The notes beneath the pieces are model-generated. The model worked only from the letters and a program-made list of their open reading frames with translations. It made no database searches and had not been told where the DNA came from. Made by a program: the position numbers and the translations under genes. From the NCBI GenBank assembly GCA_964617625.1, contig CAZTZL010000009.1, forward strand, positions 1 through 62,141: a stretch of DNA of 62,141 nt, read 5' to 3'. Below are positions 60,736 through 62,141 of this stretch, in pieces. Every line of letters starts with the position of its first letter. The stretch's first letter is position 1. The DNA comes from CAZTZL01 sp964617625. Its GTDB lineage: Bacteria; Zhuqueibacterota; QNDG01; DSAB01.

Positions 60736-62141
60736 ATGAAAAGGATCAAATTAATTGCAGTATGGATGGTATTAATCATACTGGTTGGCTGTTCGCAGAA
60801 ACCGGCCATGCCTCCGGTTGCGAAAGTAGAGCCCAAAACAACGGTCATTATGGGCGATACGCTTGTGGACAACTATTTCTGGCTGAGGGAAAAGTCCAAT
60901 CCCAGCGTGATTCAATACCTCGAAGATGAAAACAAGTATACCGAATCAGTGATGAAACCGACCCGGAAAATGCAGAAAAAACTCTATCGGGAAATGCTGA
61001 AAAGGATCAAGGAAACCGACATCTCTGTTCCGGTCAAGATCGACAGTTTTTATTACTACACCCGGACCGTGAAGGGGAGCCAGTATCCGATTTATTGCCG
61101 GAAGAAAGGCGACCTGTCTGCCTCGGAGGAGATTTTACTTAATCAAAATGTGCTGGCCGCCGGCAAGAAATATTGTGAGATCGGTGAATTCAAGATCAGC
61201 CCCGATCAGAATAAACTGGCCTTCGCGGTCGATTTCAACGGTTCCGAAAAGTACATGCTGTGCGTTAAAGATTTGAAAACCGGCCAGATGCTGCCGGACA
61301 CCATCTGCGACGTGTATTACGGATTGGAATGGGCCAATGACAATCAGACTGTTTTTTATACCACTCTGGATACGATCATGCGGCCGGACAGACTCTGGCG
61401 GCACAGGCTGGGCGAGAAGCCGGGAAACGACGCAGTGGTTTTTCACGAGCCGGACGAAATGTTCTATCTCGGAATCGCCAAAACCCGCAGCAAAGCCTAT
61501 CTGCTTTTGACTCTCAACAGTCAGATCACCAGTGAAGTGCATTATCTGTCCGCTGACCAGCCGGCCGGACAATTCAAGCTGTTTGAGCCGCGCGTTACCG
61601 GTGTCGAATATACCATCGATCATCACGGCGATACGTTCTATATCCTGACCAATGAAAAAGCGATTAATTTCCGACTGTTAGAAACGCCGGTTGCCAGGCC
61701 GGAAAAGAGCAACTGGAAGGAAAAAATCGGACACAGACTGAATGTATTACTGAGCGGGATAGATTGTTTTCGCGATCACCTAATCGTGTATGAACGGGAG
61801 AACGGTCTGGAAAAAATACTGGTTGAAAATCTTCTTAGCGGAGCAACCCATTTTGTCGATTTTCCCGAACCGGTTTATACGATCGATTCCGACAACAATC
61901 CCGATTACAATACCCGGATTTTGCGTTTCAAATATACCTCGCTAATCACGCCCCGTTCAGTCTATGATTACGATCTGGAAAACAAAACGAGAGAGTTAAA
62001 GAAGCAGGATGAGGTGCTCGGCGGTTATGATCCGGCGCAGTATCAGTCCGAACGGGTCTTTGCCACTGCGTCTGATGATGTGCGGGTGCCGATTTCTCTG
62101 GTGTATAAAAAAGATTTTAAAAAAGACGGCACACATCCGCT
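60736..62141 (+). CDS. Oligopeptidase B/prolyl oligopeptidase-family lipoprotein (truncated by window end)
   Basis: The frame opens with ATG 60736 after GAGGAGAGGC and runs open for 468 codons to the window end. Lipobox VLIILVGCSQK (Cys at about 19) indicates a lipid-anchored protein. The S9A beta-propeller entry is seen in VDNYFWLREKSNPSVIQYLEDEN (Asn-Tyr-Phe-Trp-Leu), SFYYYTRTVKGSQYPIYCR, DFNGSEKYMLCVKDL and TTLDTIMRPDRLWRH, which are typical of oligopeptidase B. The alpha/beta hydrolase domain with the catalytic Ser lies beyond the edge. Likely degrades peptides outside the inner membrane. Confidence 0.85.
   Translation, partial: MKRIKLIAVWMVLIILVGCSQKPAMPPVAKVEPKTTVIMGDTLVDNYFWLREKSNPSVIQYLEDENKYTESVMKPTRKMQKKLYREMLKRIKETDISVPVKIDSFYYYTRTVKGSQYPIYCRKKGDLSASEEILLNQNVLAAGKKYCEIGEFKISPDQNKLAFAVDFNGSEKYMLCVKDLKTGQMLPDTICDVYYGLEWANDNQTVFYTTLDTIMRPDRLWRHRLGEKPGNDAVVFHEPDEMFYLGIAKTRSKAYLLLTLNSQITSEVHYLSADQPAGQFKLFEPRVTGVEYTIDHHGDTFYILTNEKAINFRLLETPVARPEKSNWKEKIGHRLNVLLSGIDCFRDHLIVYERENGLEKILVENLLSGATHFVDFPEPVYTIDSDNNPDYNTRILRFKYTSLITPRSVYDYDLENKTRELKKQDEVLGGYDPAQYQSERVFATASDDVRVPISLVYKKDFKKDGTHP

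Noticed and set aside
1..62141. Search for CRISPR arrays, anti-phage systems, prophage or transposase genes
   Set aside because: No regularly spaced repeats and no recognisable defence, phage or transposase domains were found.

Overview
The window reads as a chromosomal scaffold of an uncultured Gram-negative bacterium, probably of the FCB group near Calditrichota/KSB1. This is an inference from several signs: a secreted protein with a NYPNPFNPTT-type C-terminal sorting domain, two Omp85 outer-membrane barrels, a TIGR03546/TIGR03545 pair, a TrkH/TrkA pair, a eukaryote-type citrate synthase and an unusual ATP-citrate-lyase-like pair. Two runs of 100 N show that it is a joined draft assembly. 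I saw no rRNA, tRNA, CRISPR array, transposase or phage gene.

Layout. 1-4300: a terminator, a HhH-GPD-like protein, ElbB, class I fumarase (two subunits) with a hydrogenase-maturation protease, and an AT-rich small membrane protein. 4300-11200: hairpin repeats, a 1549-residue AMP-ligase/GNAT fusion (minus strand), and a divergent citrate synthase. 11200-15300: a POT-like transporter, a CARDB-like secreted protein crossing a false assembly gap, and a peroxide-defence group (peroxiredoxin, Dps-like protein, PerR) with two matching operator palindromes. 15300-17750: PfkB kinase plus B12/radical-SAM protein. 18000-24850: a complete histidine-degradation set (HutH, HutU, formiminotransferase-cyclodeaminase, HutI), with two copies of one hairpin-rich repeat in its spacers. 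24950-30900: a DUF3795 Tat protein, the TrkH-TrkA-receptor operon, and a Tat-exported aldo/keto reductase with a ferredoxin tail. 31260-35090: argG behind a long leader holding a small ORF that ends in arginine codons, then a histidinol phosphatase and a DUF362 protein. 35093-46850 (minus): malate-dehydrogenase-like protein, NAD epimerase, RsmE, two Omp85 proteins, FG-GAP protein, phosphoesterase, exonuclease III, phosphoglycerate mutase, HELHH protein, MATE transporter. 47000-50200: DPP III-like lipoprotein, Hsp20 behind a near-consensus sigma-54 promoter, YggS. 50440-59620: YprB-like nuclease, GDT1-like transporter, TIGR03546/TIGR03545, the two ATP-citrate-lyase-like subunits, patatin. 59730-62141: a sorting-domain secreted protein and a truncated oligopeptidase B-like lipoprotein.

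How the genes fit together. Histidine breakdown gives glutamate and one-carbon units. Fumarase, citrate synthase, a malate-dehydrogenase-like protein and the citrate-cleaving pair suggest a TCA cycle that could run either way, though the key reductive enzymes are not in view. The rest is envelope assembly, ion homeostasis, stress defence and peptide breakdown. Most genes are ordinary housekeeping or accessory genes. The points most worth testing are the argG leader, the sigma-54 hsp20 promoter, the double-module citrate lyase subunit, the ligase-GNAT fusion, the sensor-like TrkH with its truncated receptor, and the false gap at 12701-12800.
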